Positions 46,598-54,310 of a DNA stretch of 60,618 bases are shown piece after piece. Position numbers and translations under genes: made by a program. Source of the stretch: an uncultured Polaribacter sp. (GTDB lineage: Bacteria > Bacteroidota > Bacteroidia > Flavobacteriales > Flavobacteriaceae). The notes beneath the pieces are model-generated. The model had not been told where the DNA came from and did not search any database. It worked only from the letters and a program-made list of their open reading frames with translations. Location: NCBI RefSeq assembly GCF_947496195.1, contig NZ_CANMBY010000005.1, positions 1 through 60,618 on the forward strand. The letters are read 5' to 3'. Positions within the stretch are counted from its first letter, which is position 1. The number at the start of each line of letters is the position of its first letter.

Positions 46598-49342
46598 TTA
46601 ATTTGCTTTTACACCTGAACATAACTGCCTTTGCCAACACGTATTACAAGTTGTTGGTGGGCAAGATTTCTGTAATTTATTATCTCTTATATCATTAGCA
46701 GAAGTAATGATACGCTCTTTTATTTCGTCAATTTTTGAGTTATCTAAACGCTGTGTATGTTTAGAGTTTTTGTCTTCATCTAAATTAAATATCTGAAGTC
46801 TATCTGCTGTTTTACCTGTTAATTCTTTGTACCCAAGTGCATACATTGACAATTGCTCCATTGTAATATCCTGGTCTTGCGATTCTTTTTTACTCTTAAA
46901 ATCAATTATGGTGGTACTTTCATTACCATCTAAATCAATTTTCTTGATTAAATCCATTCTGCCATTTACCATAATGCCATCACCTAAATCAATTTGAATC
47001 TCTTGTTCAGCATATTCAATATCATCAAACTCTTTATGATTCTCTTCCAGGTATGCAGTTGCAACATTATTAGTAGTTTGCTTAATATTATCTAACACAA
47101 TAGTAGTAGCATAGGGAATGTGTACGTGGCTTTCTACTAATTCATCAATATTTATTTTAGATACATCTTCACCATTTAAATGTCTTCGATGCATTTCCAT
47201 TAACACATTATGGATAGAATTACCATATCCCATACGTTCTGTAATTGGTGACACAAAACCATATAGACTAATGAGTTTAAAACGATAAGGACAATCAAAA
47301 AATGCTTTTAATACTGAAAAATTTAATTGTATTGCTCCTGTCTCTTTTTTAGGTGTTGGTGTTAGATTCTCTAAATGTGAATAATCAGGGTTTTTATCTG
47401 ATATTATATATTCTGAATTACTAATCTCTTTTGCAAAAGGTGACTCTTTTTGATAAAGTCTATTCTCCTTACTACGAGTAATAAAAAGATACTTTTGAGA
47501 ACGAGTTATAGCAACATAAAATAAACGTCTTTCAGCTTCTTCACTAACTTCTAACCTGTGTTGGTCTTTAATCCATTCTCTTTCAATAAAGTGCCAAATT
47601 TGTTTACCACCAGGTCTTTTAATAGGTAAGTAGTTTTTATTTAATCCAGGAACAAAAACAACAGGAAATTCTAATCCTTTTGATTGATATACAGTCATTA
47701 TCTGAACTGCATTAGGTGTTTTGTAACTATTGTTTAACCAACCTTCTGGATAATAACCATCGGCAGAATAGTTTAAAAAATTCAAAAAACCTTTTAATTT
47801 ATATATAGGCTTGTCTTTAAAATGAATTGTAGCATAATCATTGATAATTTGAGAAAACATTCCCAAATTGTAATAGATAACCTCATTAATTTCATTACCT
47901 ACAATACCTTCATGTTCTTTATCTGCAAAAACTTCTTCTGATAGCTTAGCTTTTTCAATGAACATCCAAAATATTTCCTGGATATTAAATGTACTAAAGT
48001 ACATTTTAGGATTAGGTTTCTTTTTACTAATAGCCTCAATAGCAGAATCTATATCTTCACTTTTAATGTTTTCTGATACAGCTTCCCAATATGCTTTTAG
48101 TGTATCTTCTTCTAAATCATTATTTAGGTATTGATAGATAGCTTTAGATGCTTTTATTTCAGGTCTTTCAAAAAGATTATTTACACCACTTACAACAAAA
48201 GGGATATTATGTTCTGCTAACATCTCCATTATAGATGATGCCTTTTTCCAGGTTCTTAAGAGTATTGCACAATCTGAATAGTCTAAACCTCTTTTTGCTC
48301 CTCCATTTCTATCTTGAAATTCTTTACCTCTTAATTTCTGAATTGTTTCTGCTATAAATTGATTTTCACTTTCAACATCTTCATATTGATTGTAAATAAT
48401 ATCACCATCTCTAAAACGTTGATGACCTTTAGCATTCATTACTTTAGGCAATCGTTTTGTATTATTAGTTATACACTTTAGGGCAGAATCTATAATACCT
48501 TTGGAAGACCTAAAATTATCTTCTAATTTGATATAAGAAACATCTTTATAGCGTTCTTTAAAATGTTGAATGTATTTTACATCTGATAAACGCCATTCAT
48601 ATAGTGTTTGGTCGTCATCACCAACAACACATATATTACAATTTGACTTTGATAACTCTTCTATTAAGTTTTCTTGGACTGGATTTACATCCTGGTATTC
48701 ATCGACTACCAAATATTCAAGATTTCCTAATACATTATCTTGAAAATCTTTATTTGATTTAAGGTTCTTTATAACCTCCGTCATAATCATTGTAAAGTCA
48801 AAGTAGGAATGATTATGCAAAGTTTCTTCATAACTCTTAACTGCTTCTTCCCATTCTTCTGGTAACTCAACACCTTCATTTAATTCAGCTTCTCTGAACA
48901 AAGCCATAATTGCAAGAAAACGACCTGTATCCTTATACCTGTCCATTCCAACAGAAGCCATTCCTATAAAGTTATAGTACTTATCTACAAACAACTTTTG
49001 TTTAATGTCGTCTAATATAGAATACCTTTGATACTTGAATATGTTATCCTGGATTGCCTGTAAGCACCAAGAATGAATTGTGCCAATATACATATCAGCA
49101 AGTCCTTTGATGTCACCAAGCTGTTCTCTACATAACTTTAAAACTCTTGTTTTAAGTTCTGCAGCAGCTTTTTCTGTATAAGTAAAAGCAATAACATTTA
49201 TAGGTTCAACATCTTCTTGTTTTAAGATTTCTACTAATCTCTGACTTATAACTTGAGTTTTACCTGCACCAGCACAAGCAATGATTTGTAGGTTATCTTT
49301 AATAGTGTTTATAGCAGAATGTTGCTCTTTGGTATAATTCAT
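46598..49342 (-). CDS. UvrD/AddA-like helicase fused to a Cas4/AddB-type iron-sulfur nuclease
   Basis: The 914-residue protein has SF1A helicase motifs: I (ACAGAGKTQVISQR), II (LVVDEYQDVNPVQ), III (VGDDDQTLYEWR), IV (LEDNFRSSKGI), V (IMTVYQSKGLEFPVVF) and VI (EEAERRLFYVAITRSQ). Its C-terminus (about 690-914) is a RecB-family PD-(D/E)xK nuclease: FDCPYRFKL, GRMDLIKKI (Asp), TTIIDFKSKK (Asp-x-Lys) and CPPTTCNTCWQRQLC. The first Cys plus CxxCx5C is the iron-staple pattern of AddB and Cas4. It leads the operon with mod, res and the GIY-YIG protein. A housekeeping role is unlikely given island location and spacing. Confidence 0.85.
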   Translation of the reverse strand: MNYTKEQHSAINTIKDNLQIIACAGAGKTQVISQRLVEILKQEDVEPINVIAFTYTEKAAAELKTRVLKLCREQLGDIKGLADMYIGTIHSWCLQAIQDNIFKYQRYSILDDIKQKLFVDKYYNFIGMASVGMDRYKDTGRFLAIMALFREAELNEGVELPEEWEEAVKSYEETLHNHSYFDFTMIMTEVIKNLKSNKDFQDNVLGNLEYLVVDEYQDVNPVQENLIEELSKSNCNICVVGDDDQTLYEWRLSDVKYIQHFKERYKDVSYIKLEDNFRSSKGIIDSALKCITNNTKRLPKVMNAKGHQRFRDGDIIYNQYEDVESENQFIAETIQKLRGKEFQDRNGGAKRGLDYSDCAILLRTWKKASSIMEMLAEHNIPFVVSGVNNLFERPEIKASKAIYQYLNNDLEEDTLKAYWEAVSENIKSEDIDSAIEAISKKKPNPKMYFSTFNIQEIFWMFIEKAKLSEEVFADKEHEGIVGNEINEVIYYNLGMFSQIINDYATIHFKDKPIYKLKGFLNFLNYSADGYYPEGWLNNSYKTPNAVQIMTVYQSKGLEFPVVFVPGLNKNYLPIKRPGGKQIWHFIEREWIKDQHRLEVSEEAERRLFYVAITRSQKYLFITRSKENRLYQKESPFAKEISNSEYIISDKNPDYSHLENLTPTPKKETGAIQLNFSVLKAFFDCPYRFKLISLYGFVSPITERMGYGNSIHNVLMEMHRRHLNGEDVSKINIDELVESHVHIPYATTIVLDNIKQTTNNVATAYLEENHKEFDDIEYAEQEIQIDLGDGIMVNGRMDLIKKIDLDGNESTTIIDFKSKKESQDQDITMEQLSMYALGYKELTGKTADRLQIFNLDEDKNSKHTQRLDNSKIDEIKERIITSANDIRDNKLQKSCPPTTCNTCWQRQLCSGVKAN

Positions 49343-49416
49343 TAAAATTGGTTGGCTTTACAATTTTTAAAAAATAAATTTAGTAAAACTTAATTAATAT
49401 ATTAGTTTCAAAAGCA

Positions 49417-49442
49417 AAAAAGGTAGCTTTTACACTACCTTT
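49417..49442 (-). terminator. Terminator after the GIY-YIG homing-type gene
   Basis: AAAGGTAG (49419-49426) and CTACCTTT (49435-49442) form an 8-bp stem. A T-run follows on the minus strand. It separates the replication block from the helicase/type III operon. Confidence 0.75.
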
Positions 49443-49451
49443 TAATTATTT

Positions 49452-50111
49452 CTATGAACTGTAAGCCCAATTAAAACCTCCTGCTGTTTTCCTTTCACCT
49501 CTACAAACTTTAGCTATACTTGAAGTATTGCAATTTGTTTGTTTTGATGCTTCAGCAACTGAATTATATTTACAAACAAAATTTCCGTCCAAAGTAAACT
49601 GTTGAACAACCTTCTTTCTATAATCTTTAGCAGGTTCAAATTTTTCAACATAATCATAAGACCAAAAAAAACCTTTACTTGTCTTTTTATTTAAACAAGC
49701 TCTACTTATTTGTTGTTTTTTAGCATTAACATCTGTTCCTGCTTTTTCCAAACAATCAAACATTTTAAGAAAGTCTCCATTAAGACTATATTGATAAACA
49801 TGTTTTTTAATACCACCACCATTATCTGAATTGTAGCCATCTACTTTTGAATTATATTCTAAAACATATTTCTTTTCTTTTTTTGCTAATTCATTTATAG
49901 TTTCTGCAGTATCAATTTGAGTCCATATAAAAGCATCTGCACCGTAAGTACTGATTGCTTCATGAAATTTAACTTTTTTCTCTTTTAAGGAATCATTCTC
50001 ATGATTAAGTTTACGTCTATTCAAACTACATGTTGTACAACCTATATAAATCTTTTTGTTAATAAGATTTTCTACTTTATAAATAATGTAATTAGTTTTC
50101 ACAATCATCAT
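49452..50111 (-). CDS. GIY-YIG homing-type endonuclease with NUMOD repeats
   Basis: The 219-residue protein has an N-terminal GIY-YIG nuclease domain (NYIIYKVENLINKKIYIGCTT with Arg32/33 and His37) and two C-terminal NUMOD-like DNA-binding repeats (HVYQYSLNGDFLKMFDCLEKAG to KGFFWSYD, and VVQQFTLDGNFVCKYNSVAEAS to GGFNWAYS). This is the layout of freestanding homing endonucleases. Its ATG overlaps the last 20 bases of the RepA-like gene, so it is translationally coupled to it. It may have moved in, or may act on DNA near the repeats at 50113-50136. Confidence 0.83.
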   Translation of the reverse strand: MMIVKTNYIIYKVENLINKKIYIGCTTCSLNRRKLNHENDSLKEKKVKFHEAISTYGADAFIWTQIDTAETINELAKKEKKYVLEYNSKVDGYNSDNGGGIKKHVYQYSLNGDFLKMFDCLEKAGTDVNAKKQQISRACLNKKTSKGFFWSYDYVEKFEPAKDYRKKVVQQFTLDGNFVCKYNSVAEASKQTNCNTSSIAKVCRGERKTAGGFNWAYSS

Positions 50112-51204
50112 TATTTATGTTGCGTAAATTGCGTAAATGAGTTAAATCATAAACATAATTACCTTGAGACCCATCCTGAACTAATAACTTATCTTTTGTA
50201 ATTTTTTTCAGAGTATATTCGAGAGTTCTTTCTTTAATTTTATTAGTATGTACAAACTCTTTTTTCAACTCTGCTGTCTTTATTTTAAAAGATTTAATGG
50301 ACTCATCTTCATCTAATTTTTCAAGTCCTGTTTTTTCTAAAAACCTGACTATTTTATCATAATTAGACGAATATTCCTCTAAATTTTCTATTACTAAAGA
50401 GCTTTCATTAGCTTTTTCACCTGGCTGTATCCAATTGAAGTCATCAATTTCATATCTAGTTACTAAATTATCTGAAGGTTTATATCTATAGAATACTTCT
50501 TTTAAATATCTAGTATTAGTTAATTCATTTCTATTCATTCCAATAGAAAAATCAGCCTCTTGTGAAAGTACTGAGCTTCCAGCCATATTATCCATGGTCA
50601 TATGCTTACCACTCATTTTGGTGGCATGATGAATTATAATCAGACACAAATCATTATCATATGCAAAATTTCTCAATCTGCCAGAGACTTTTTTACATTC
50701 TTCTCGATTTGTAATATCACAATTCAAAATTCTTGTAAAACTGTCAATGATAACAATTTGAGGATTGATTTGTAAAATTTGTTTTTCAAAATTTAACCAA
50801 TCATCATTTGTATGTAAAAATCTAGGAAAATCTTTTCCAGCTAATACATAATATTTATCCAATAAGTTTAATTCATTATTATCAAATTTTCTTATTTGAC
50901 TTATCATTCTTCGAGTCCTATTTCTATAGTCCTCTTCCATGGCAGCCATAAATACTTTTTTTGGCGTTCCAATCATATCTTCATTAAAGAACGATTTTTT
51001 ACCAATTGCCAAATTCATAGCTAGGTTTTCACTAAAGATTGTTTTACCAACTTTACTTGGTCCAAAAATGTATCCAAATGACACATCTTCTATTCCACCC
51101 CAGTTAAATATTGGTTCTGGTTGCTCTTTGTAAATTTTAATTAGCTCAGATGGTTTTTTTACATCCTCTATGTTTCTTTCATTATTATTTATATTTTTTT
51201 TCAT
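50092..51204 (-). CDS. RepA-like AAA (RecA-fold) ATPase
   Basis: This predicted hexameric DNA helicase or replication ATPase of the RepA/AAA_25 group has 370 residues. Walker A is GPSKVGKT (48-55), Walker B QIVIIDSFTR (about 150-159), and the third motif LCLIIIHHATKMSGKHMTMDNMAGSS (about 184-209). A winged-helix-like C-terminal region (about 285-370) probably binds DNA. It sits next to a 395-base gap full of inverted repeats, with 9-base iteron-like doublets at both ends of the gene, as in a plasmid-type replicon. The last residues LRNLRN are encoded within the second doublet. Confidence 0.8.
   Translation of the reverse strand: MKKNINNNERNIEDVKKPSELIKIYKEQPEPIFNWGGIEDVSFGYIFGPSKVGKTIFSENLAMNLAIGKKSFFNEDMIGTPKKVFMAAMEEDYRNRTRRMISQIRKFDNNELNLLDKYYVLAGKDFPRFLHTNDDWLNFEKQILQINPQIVIIDSFTRILNCDITNREECKKVSGRLRNFAYDNDLCLIIIHHATKMSGKHMTMDNMAGSSVLSQEADFSIGMNRNELTNTRYLKEVFYRYKPSDNLVTRYEIDDFNWIQPGEKANESSLVIENLEEYSSNYDKIVRFLEKTGLEKLDEDESIKSFKIKTAELKKEFVHTNKIKERTLEYTLKKITKDKLLVQDGSQGNYVYDLTHLRNLRNINNDDCEN
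50113..50136 (-). repeat. Iteron-like 9-base doublet inside the RepA-like gene 3' end
   Basis: On the minus strand this reads TTACGCAAT TTACGCAAC followed by ATAAAT. It matches 51304-51327 at 22 of 24 positions in inverted orientation. It lies in the RepA-like coding region just before the homing-endonuclease start. Confidence 0.55.
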
Positions 51205-51227
51205 ACTTCATGGTCTATCATCATTTT

Positions 51228-51280
51228 GAGTTGTATAACCCAAGTCACCTACAACTCGTTTATAAAATATTGTACTTGGG
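51228..51280 (-). promoter_or_regulatory. Interleaved inverted repeats (pseudoknot or switch) in the RepA leader
   Basis: In the RNA of the RepA-like gene the order is CCCAAGT (51280-51274), GAGTTGTA (51257-51250), ACTTGGG (51245-51239), TACAACTC (51235-51228). The first pairs with the third (7 bp) and the second with the fourth (8 bp). That is H-type pseudoknot topology, or two mutually exclusive hairpins. The ATG is 24 bases downstream. Confidence 0.45.
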
Positions 51281-51303
51281 ATTTTATCCAACAAATAGAT
51301 AAG

Positions 51304-51327
51304 TTACGCAAGTTGCGCAACATAAAT
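51304..51327 (+). repeat. Iteron-like 9-base doublet upstream of the RepA-like gene
   Basis: TTACGCAAG TTGCGCAAC is followed by ATAAAT. It is a 22/24 match, inverted, to 50136-50113. It includes the perfect palindrome GTTGCGCAAC (51312-51321). Confidence 0.55.
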
Positions 51328-51355
51328 TACATATAAATTAGTGGATTTTAGAGTT

Positions 51356-51429
51356 TCAAAGATAATCGTGAATTATACACTTCAGATGGCTCAGTTCTCT
51401 ATAATTAGAGATTGTATAATTGTCTTTGA
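51356..51429. repeat. Long multi-stem hairpin
   Basis: Three nested stems are visible: TCAAAGA/TCTTTGA (51356-51362 and 51423-51429), AATTATACA/TGTATAATT (51371-51379 and 51413-51421), and TCTCTA/TAGAGA with a TAAT loop (51396-51411). Strand and function are unknown. Confidence 0.5.
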
Positions 51430-51486
51430 GTTTAAGACGTAGCACTCTTTACAGCAAATATAAGTAAAAATCTTAATAAAGTTGAT

Positions 51487-51516
51487 ATATATGGCATATA
51501 AAAATATGCCATATAT
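51487..51516. repeat. 13-bp palindromic hairpin
   Basis: ATATATGGCATAT (51487-51499) and ATATGCCATATAT (51504-51516) are exact reverse complements around AAAA. There is no T-run on either strand, so it is not a normal terminator. It lies between the small ORF at 51600 and the RepA-like gene. Confidence 0.55.
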
Positions 51517-51599
51517 CCGCTAGCAAATTTTTCAGTGGTTTTTGATATAGCAGACCATCTCAAAAACTCCTCAGAAAGGATAAAAATACAGTATACTGC

Positions 51600-51845
51600 T
51601 TATAAAATAATAAAATGATGACAATAATAAGCTTGATTGTTTATTACATAAGCAGATATAAGGTCTTTAGTGATTTTAACCTTAGTTACTAAAACAATCT
51701 CATCTTTAACTAACTCACCAATATTATATTTTACTTTGACTCTAAAAGGACATTTTAACTTATCTATTCTATCATTTTTATTGACAATATAAATTTCATT
51801 TGGAGAGCAATATTTCATTAAATCTGCTATTTCATCATCATTCAT
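51600..51845 (-). CDS. Small protein of unknown function
   Basis: This 81-residue protein follows DUF3871 by 31 bases in the same operon. It starts MNDDEIADLMKYC and continues with beta-rich, basic stretches (PFRVKVKYNIGELVKDEIVLVTKVK), which suggests a small barrel. No motif or family is recognised. The position between the recombination genes and the origin-like region suggests a role in element maintenance, but this is only context. Confidence 0.55.
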   Translation of the reverse strand: MNDDEIADLMKYCSPNEIYIVNKNDRIDKLKCPFRVKVKYNIGELVKDEIVLVTKVKITKDLISAYVINNQAYYCHHFIIL

Positions 51846-51876
51846 TTTTACTAAATTTCAATAAATAGCTATAATA

Positions 51877-52854
51877 TTAATTATGTAAGAACCAATTAGG
51901 AGTTTTATTTTTTATAGAATTACCTATATTTTGAATAAACTCATATGCATTTACATTTCTTTCTAAGTTAGAATCAATGTAGGATGATTTATTAGCTCCA
52001 GTAAATAAATTATAGATATTCCATAAGTTAATACTTCCATTATCTTGTTTAAAATGGCTATCATTAAAATAATCTTTCACCACAGTACCTATTTGAGAAT
52101 CTGTTAATTGTATTGGAAACTTACCTTTCTTTTCAGTTTTAGTTAAAAAATGATACATCCTCATTTTACCTATAAGGTGAGCAAATTGATTTTCATTAAG
52201 ACTGAAGTTATTAAGGCTTGCTAGTTTATGGTGATGAATCTCATTATTGTAATCCTCAATTAGTTGAAATATAGAATCCTTTAATTCAACTAAACTACTA
52301 ACCCTAACCTCAGATTTTAAACCATCTGTGCTTATACAAAGATTTGTACATACCGTATTTTTATACCCTATAAAAACTTTGAACTTTTCAATAGACTTTT
52401 TAGCATACAAGTTTTCTTGATTAAAACTTCTTACACCACCTATAGTTAAATTCAATACTTGATTATTAATTGTTATCTGATGATTTGGAATTTCAATTAG
52501 AAACATCATGCGTTCATAATAGATAGTTTTCTCATGTTCTAAAAGCTCTTTTACAGGCTTTCCCATAGCACTTGGAATTCTTCCTTTAATTTGATGAGAA
52601 ACTCTTATAGAGGGTCTTAAAGCACTTGATTTGAAGCGTTTTTGAGCAACTTCCCTAGTTGAATTTATAAATTCATAATGTGACATGGCAGTTTGATTAT
52701 CTTTAGCATAAACTGGTATTATGCAATCATTCTTTAAGTGATTAAGATTTACCTCAATTGTATTTGCTTCAATAAACTTACTAGATGATTTATGTACTAT
52801 TTTTCTATCATCTTGAACAAATTCTTTAATATTTTGATTAGCTATTAATTCCAT
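51877..52854 (-). CDS. DUF3871-family protein
   Basis: The 325-residue protein matches the DUF3871 pattern found in Bacteroidota mobile elements: an N-terminal NTIEVNLNHLKNDCIIPVYAKDNQTAMSHYEFI segment, SSALRPSIRVSHQIKGRIPSA, and a C-terminal LWNIYNLFTGANKSSYIDSNLERNVNAYEFIQNI. Function is unknown, although these proteins are usually linked to an AAA ATPase as here and to recombination or replication genes. It overlaps the upstream ATPase gene by 17 bases. Confidence 0.8.
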   Translation of the reverse strand: MELIANQNIKEFVQDDRKIVHKSSSKFIEANTIEVNLNHLKNDCIIPVYAKDNQTAMSHYEFINSTREVAQKRFKSSALRPSIRVSHQIKGRIPSAMGKPVKELLEHEKTIYYERMMFLIEIPNHQITINNQVLNLTIGGVRSFNQENLYAKKSIEKFKVFIGYKNTVCTNLCISTDGLKSEVRVSSLVELKDSIFQLIEDYNNEIHHHKLASLNNFSLNENQFAHLIGKMRMYHFLTKTEKKGKFPIQLTDSQIGTVVKDYFNDSHFKQDNGSINLWNIYNLFTGANKSSYIDSNLERNVNAYEFIQNIGNSIKNKTPNWFLHN

Positions 52855-53728
52855 TTTGAGACATGTTTTTAGGTTGAATAATTTCTTTCTGTTCTATTAT
52901 CATTGATTTTAAAGTTTCTATTTCTTGTTTACGATTTAAAATCAAGTCATTTAATTCCTTTCTAAAGTTTGAATATTTCTGATATAGATGTCTTAATCCT
53001 TCTAAAGTTGTACATTCTGCAATTTCTTTTTTAGCTTCTTCTATAGATATACCTTGGTTGCACCAATCAATTAATTTTTTTCCAACTCCTTTTGTTATAA
53101 CTATTTCTGGTTTATCCATAAATAACCCAGTTCTATCTTTAGAAGCCTTAGCAAGGTGTTTATCATTGATTAACTCAAAATTTACTGTTAATTCATATTC
53201 AAATCCTTCACGAGTAATTTCTTTAGTGCCATGTTTAACAACTTTAGTTCTACCATTTTGTCCTAGGTCTAATGAGTAATCTATTTTTCTTCTAGTAGTA
53301 GTAATGATATGAGCTTTTGATTGAAGAATAGCATCTATAAAAGCAGTATGTCTTGGAGTAATTTTAGCCCAATCTTGAAATCTACCTCCTAATTTTTCAT
53401 GTAGTTGTAAACAACCTCCTTTACCTTGCCATTCATGAGATACACTATCTATAATAATTACCTCCTGATTCTCTTTTTCACATAATTTTATAGCTTGAAT
53501 ATACCTTTCAGGATTGTATGGTTCATTTAAAGACACCACATTAAAATTACCTAGGTGTGCATATAATGATGCACTGTTGTTTTCAGTATCAATTACTGCT
53601 ACCTTAGTCCAATCATTTGTAATGCCATAAGCTAATAATAAAGCTGAATAAGTTTTACCAAATCCACTTGCTCCTGATAATCCAAGTCTTAGTTTTACTT
53701 GGTGTCTTTTTGCTTTTTGAAGTTTCAT
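52838..53728 (-). CDS. AAA_24-type RecA-fold ATPase (Sak4-like recombinase candidate)
   Basis: This 296-residue P-loop ATPase has Walker A GASGFGKT (about 19-26), Walker B EVIIIDSVSHEW (about 90-101), followed by TTRRKIDY. It resembles the short RecA-like proteins of phages and mobile elements (Sak4/AAA_24) that promote single-strand annealing or recombination. A lysine/glutamate-rich helical C-terminus (about 225-296) is an addition. It is the second gene of a four-gene operon and overlaps DUF3871 by 17 bases. Confidence 0.75.
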   Translation of the reverse strand: MKLQKAKRHQVKLRLGLSGASGFGKTYSALLLAYGITNDWTKVAVIDTENNSASLYAHLGNFNVVSLNEPYNPERYIQAIKLCEKENQEVIIIDSVSHEWQGKGGCLQLHEKLGGRFQDWAKITPRHTAFIDAILQSKAHIITTTRRKIDYSLDLGQNGRTKVVKHGTKEITREGFEYELTVNFELINDKHLAKASKDRTGLFMDKPEIVITKGVGKKLIDWCNQGISIEEAKKEIAECTTLEGLRHLYQKYSNFRKELNDLILNRKQEIETLKSMIIEQKEIIQPKNMSQNGINS

Positions 53729-53767
53729 AATTTTTTTAATTATAGTTTATAATTTAATTTAAAGACT

Positions 53768-53795
53768 AAAAAAAAGAGCTCCATTTCTGGAACTC
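53768..53795 (-). terminator. Terminator-like hairpin after the 114-residue gene
   Basis: On the minus strand GAGTTCC and GGAGCTC form a 7-bp stem (one G-T pair) followed by nine T residues. It lies between the 114-residue gene and the AAA ATPase gene, so it may attenuate transcription into the recombination operon. Confidence 0.65.
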
Positions 53796-53821
53796 TCTAT
53801 TAATTAAATAAAAGTATTTGG

Positions 53822-54166
53822 TTATAAAACCAATTCTTTATTGACCACATTATTATTCAATATACTTTCTTTTTCATCAATATATTGATAACTATGTGTA
53901 AGTGTTACAATTTCTCCAGTATCTGGAATAGCGTAATCATAAGGCTCAACTTCAACTTTTTCTATACTTCCTGGAAAGTCCGTTCCAATTAAAGCTTTAC
54001 AAGTTGATTCATTAAATGTACAAGGTACATTTACAGTTCTTGCAGTAAAATACAATCTGTTTGACTCTTTACTTTTTACTGCCTCAATTCCACCCTGTAC
54101 AACTAATGCACAAAAGTCTGACCCATCATTTCTCTGATAAGTCTTAAAATCCACAATTTTTACCAT
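53822..54166 (-). CDS. Small protein of unknown function, first in the recombination block
   Basis: The 114-residue protein starts MVKIVDFKTYQRNDGSDFCALVVQGGIEAVKS and has several predicted beta strands with aromatic and Lys residues (RLYFTARTVNVPCTF), then an acidic tail. The fold could be OB-like, which with adjacency to a Sak4-like ATPase would suggest a single-strand DNA-binding partner. No sequence motif proves this. A terminator-like hairpin separates it from the ATPase gene. Confidence 0.6.
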   Translation of the reverse strand: MVKIVDFKTYQRNDGSDFCALVVQGGIEAVKSKESNRLYFTARTVNVPCTFNESTCKALIGTDFPGSIEKVEVEPYDYAIPDTGEIVTLTHSYQYIDEKESILNNNVVNKELVL

Positions 54167-54200
54167 GGTCTTTTAAATTTTTAGATTAATAAATAATTTT

Positions 54201-54246
54201 AACACGGGGGTATCCCGCAAGTCTTGAAAGGCGTTGGGGGTGATTG
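54201..54246. promoter_or_regulatory. GC-rich conserved-looking block in the divergent region
   Basis: This 46-base stretch is far richer in G and C than its AT-rich surroundings. It contains the hairpin CGGGGGTATCCCG (54205-54217) and GGCGTTGGGGGTGATT. It lies 35 bases upstream of the minus-strand 114-residue gene and 65 bases upstream of the plus-strand endonuclease gene. It may be a regulator site, a structured leader or a transfer/replication signal. No coding sense is apparent. Confidence 0.4.
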
Positions 54247-54310
54247 TAGATTAACTTACATTCATTTTAAAATAAAAAAAATTTTTTATATTACATTAAA
54301 ATTTAAAGCT

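Larger units (their letters stand above)
51205..51599. other. Origin-like intergenic region of the island
   Basis: The 395 bases hold no open frame worth calling. They contain an interleaved pair of inverted repeats in the RepA leader (51228-51280), a 9-base doublet repeat (51304-51327), a three-helix hairpin (51356-51429) and a 13-bp palindrome (51487-51516). This is the densest secondary structure in the window, and its place upstream of a RepA-like gene suggests a replication origin and/or a regulatory leader. Confidence 0.5.

Noticed and set aside
49452..50111. A group I intron or intein inside the RepA-like gene
   Set aside because: The RepA-like reading frame is continuous and the GIY-YIG gene begins only at its last 20 bases, so it is freestanding.
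51487..51516. A Rho-independent terminator
   Set aside because: The stem is strong but no T-run follows on either strand.
51205..51599. A CRISPR array in the repeat-rich gap
   Set aside because: There are no regularly spaced identical repeats with unique spacers and no cas genes. The repeats are inverted and of different kinds.
54224..54310. TTG start at 54224 for the BglII-like endonuclease
   Set aside because: It would add 29 residues encoded by the GC-rich block and low-complexity DNA. The ATG at 54311 begins where similarity to BglII/BstYI begins.
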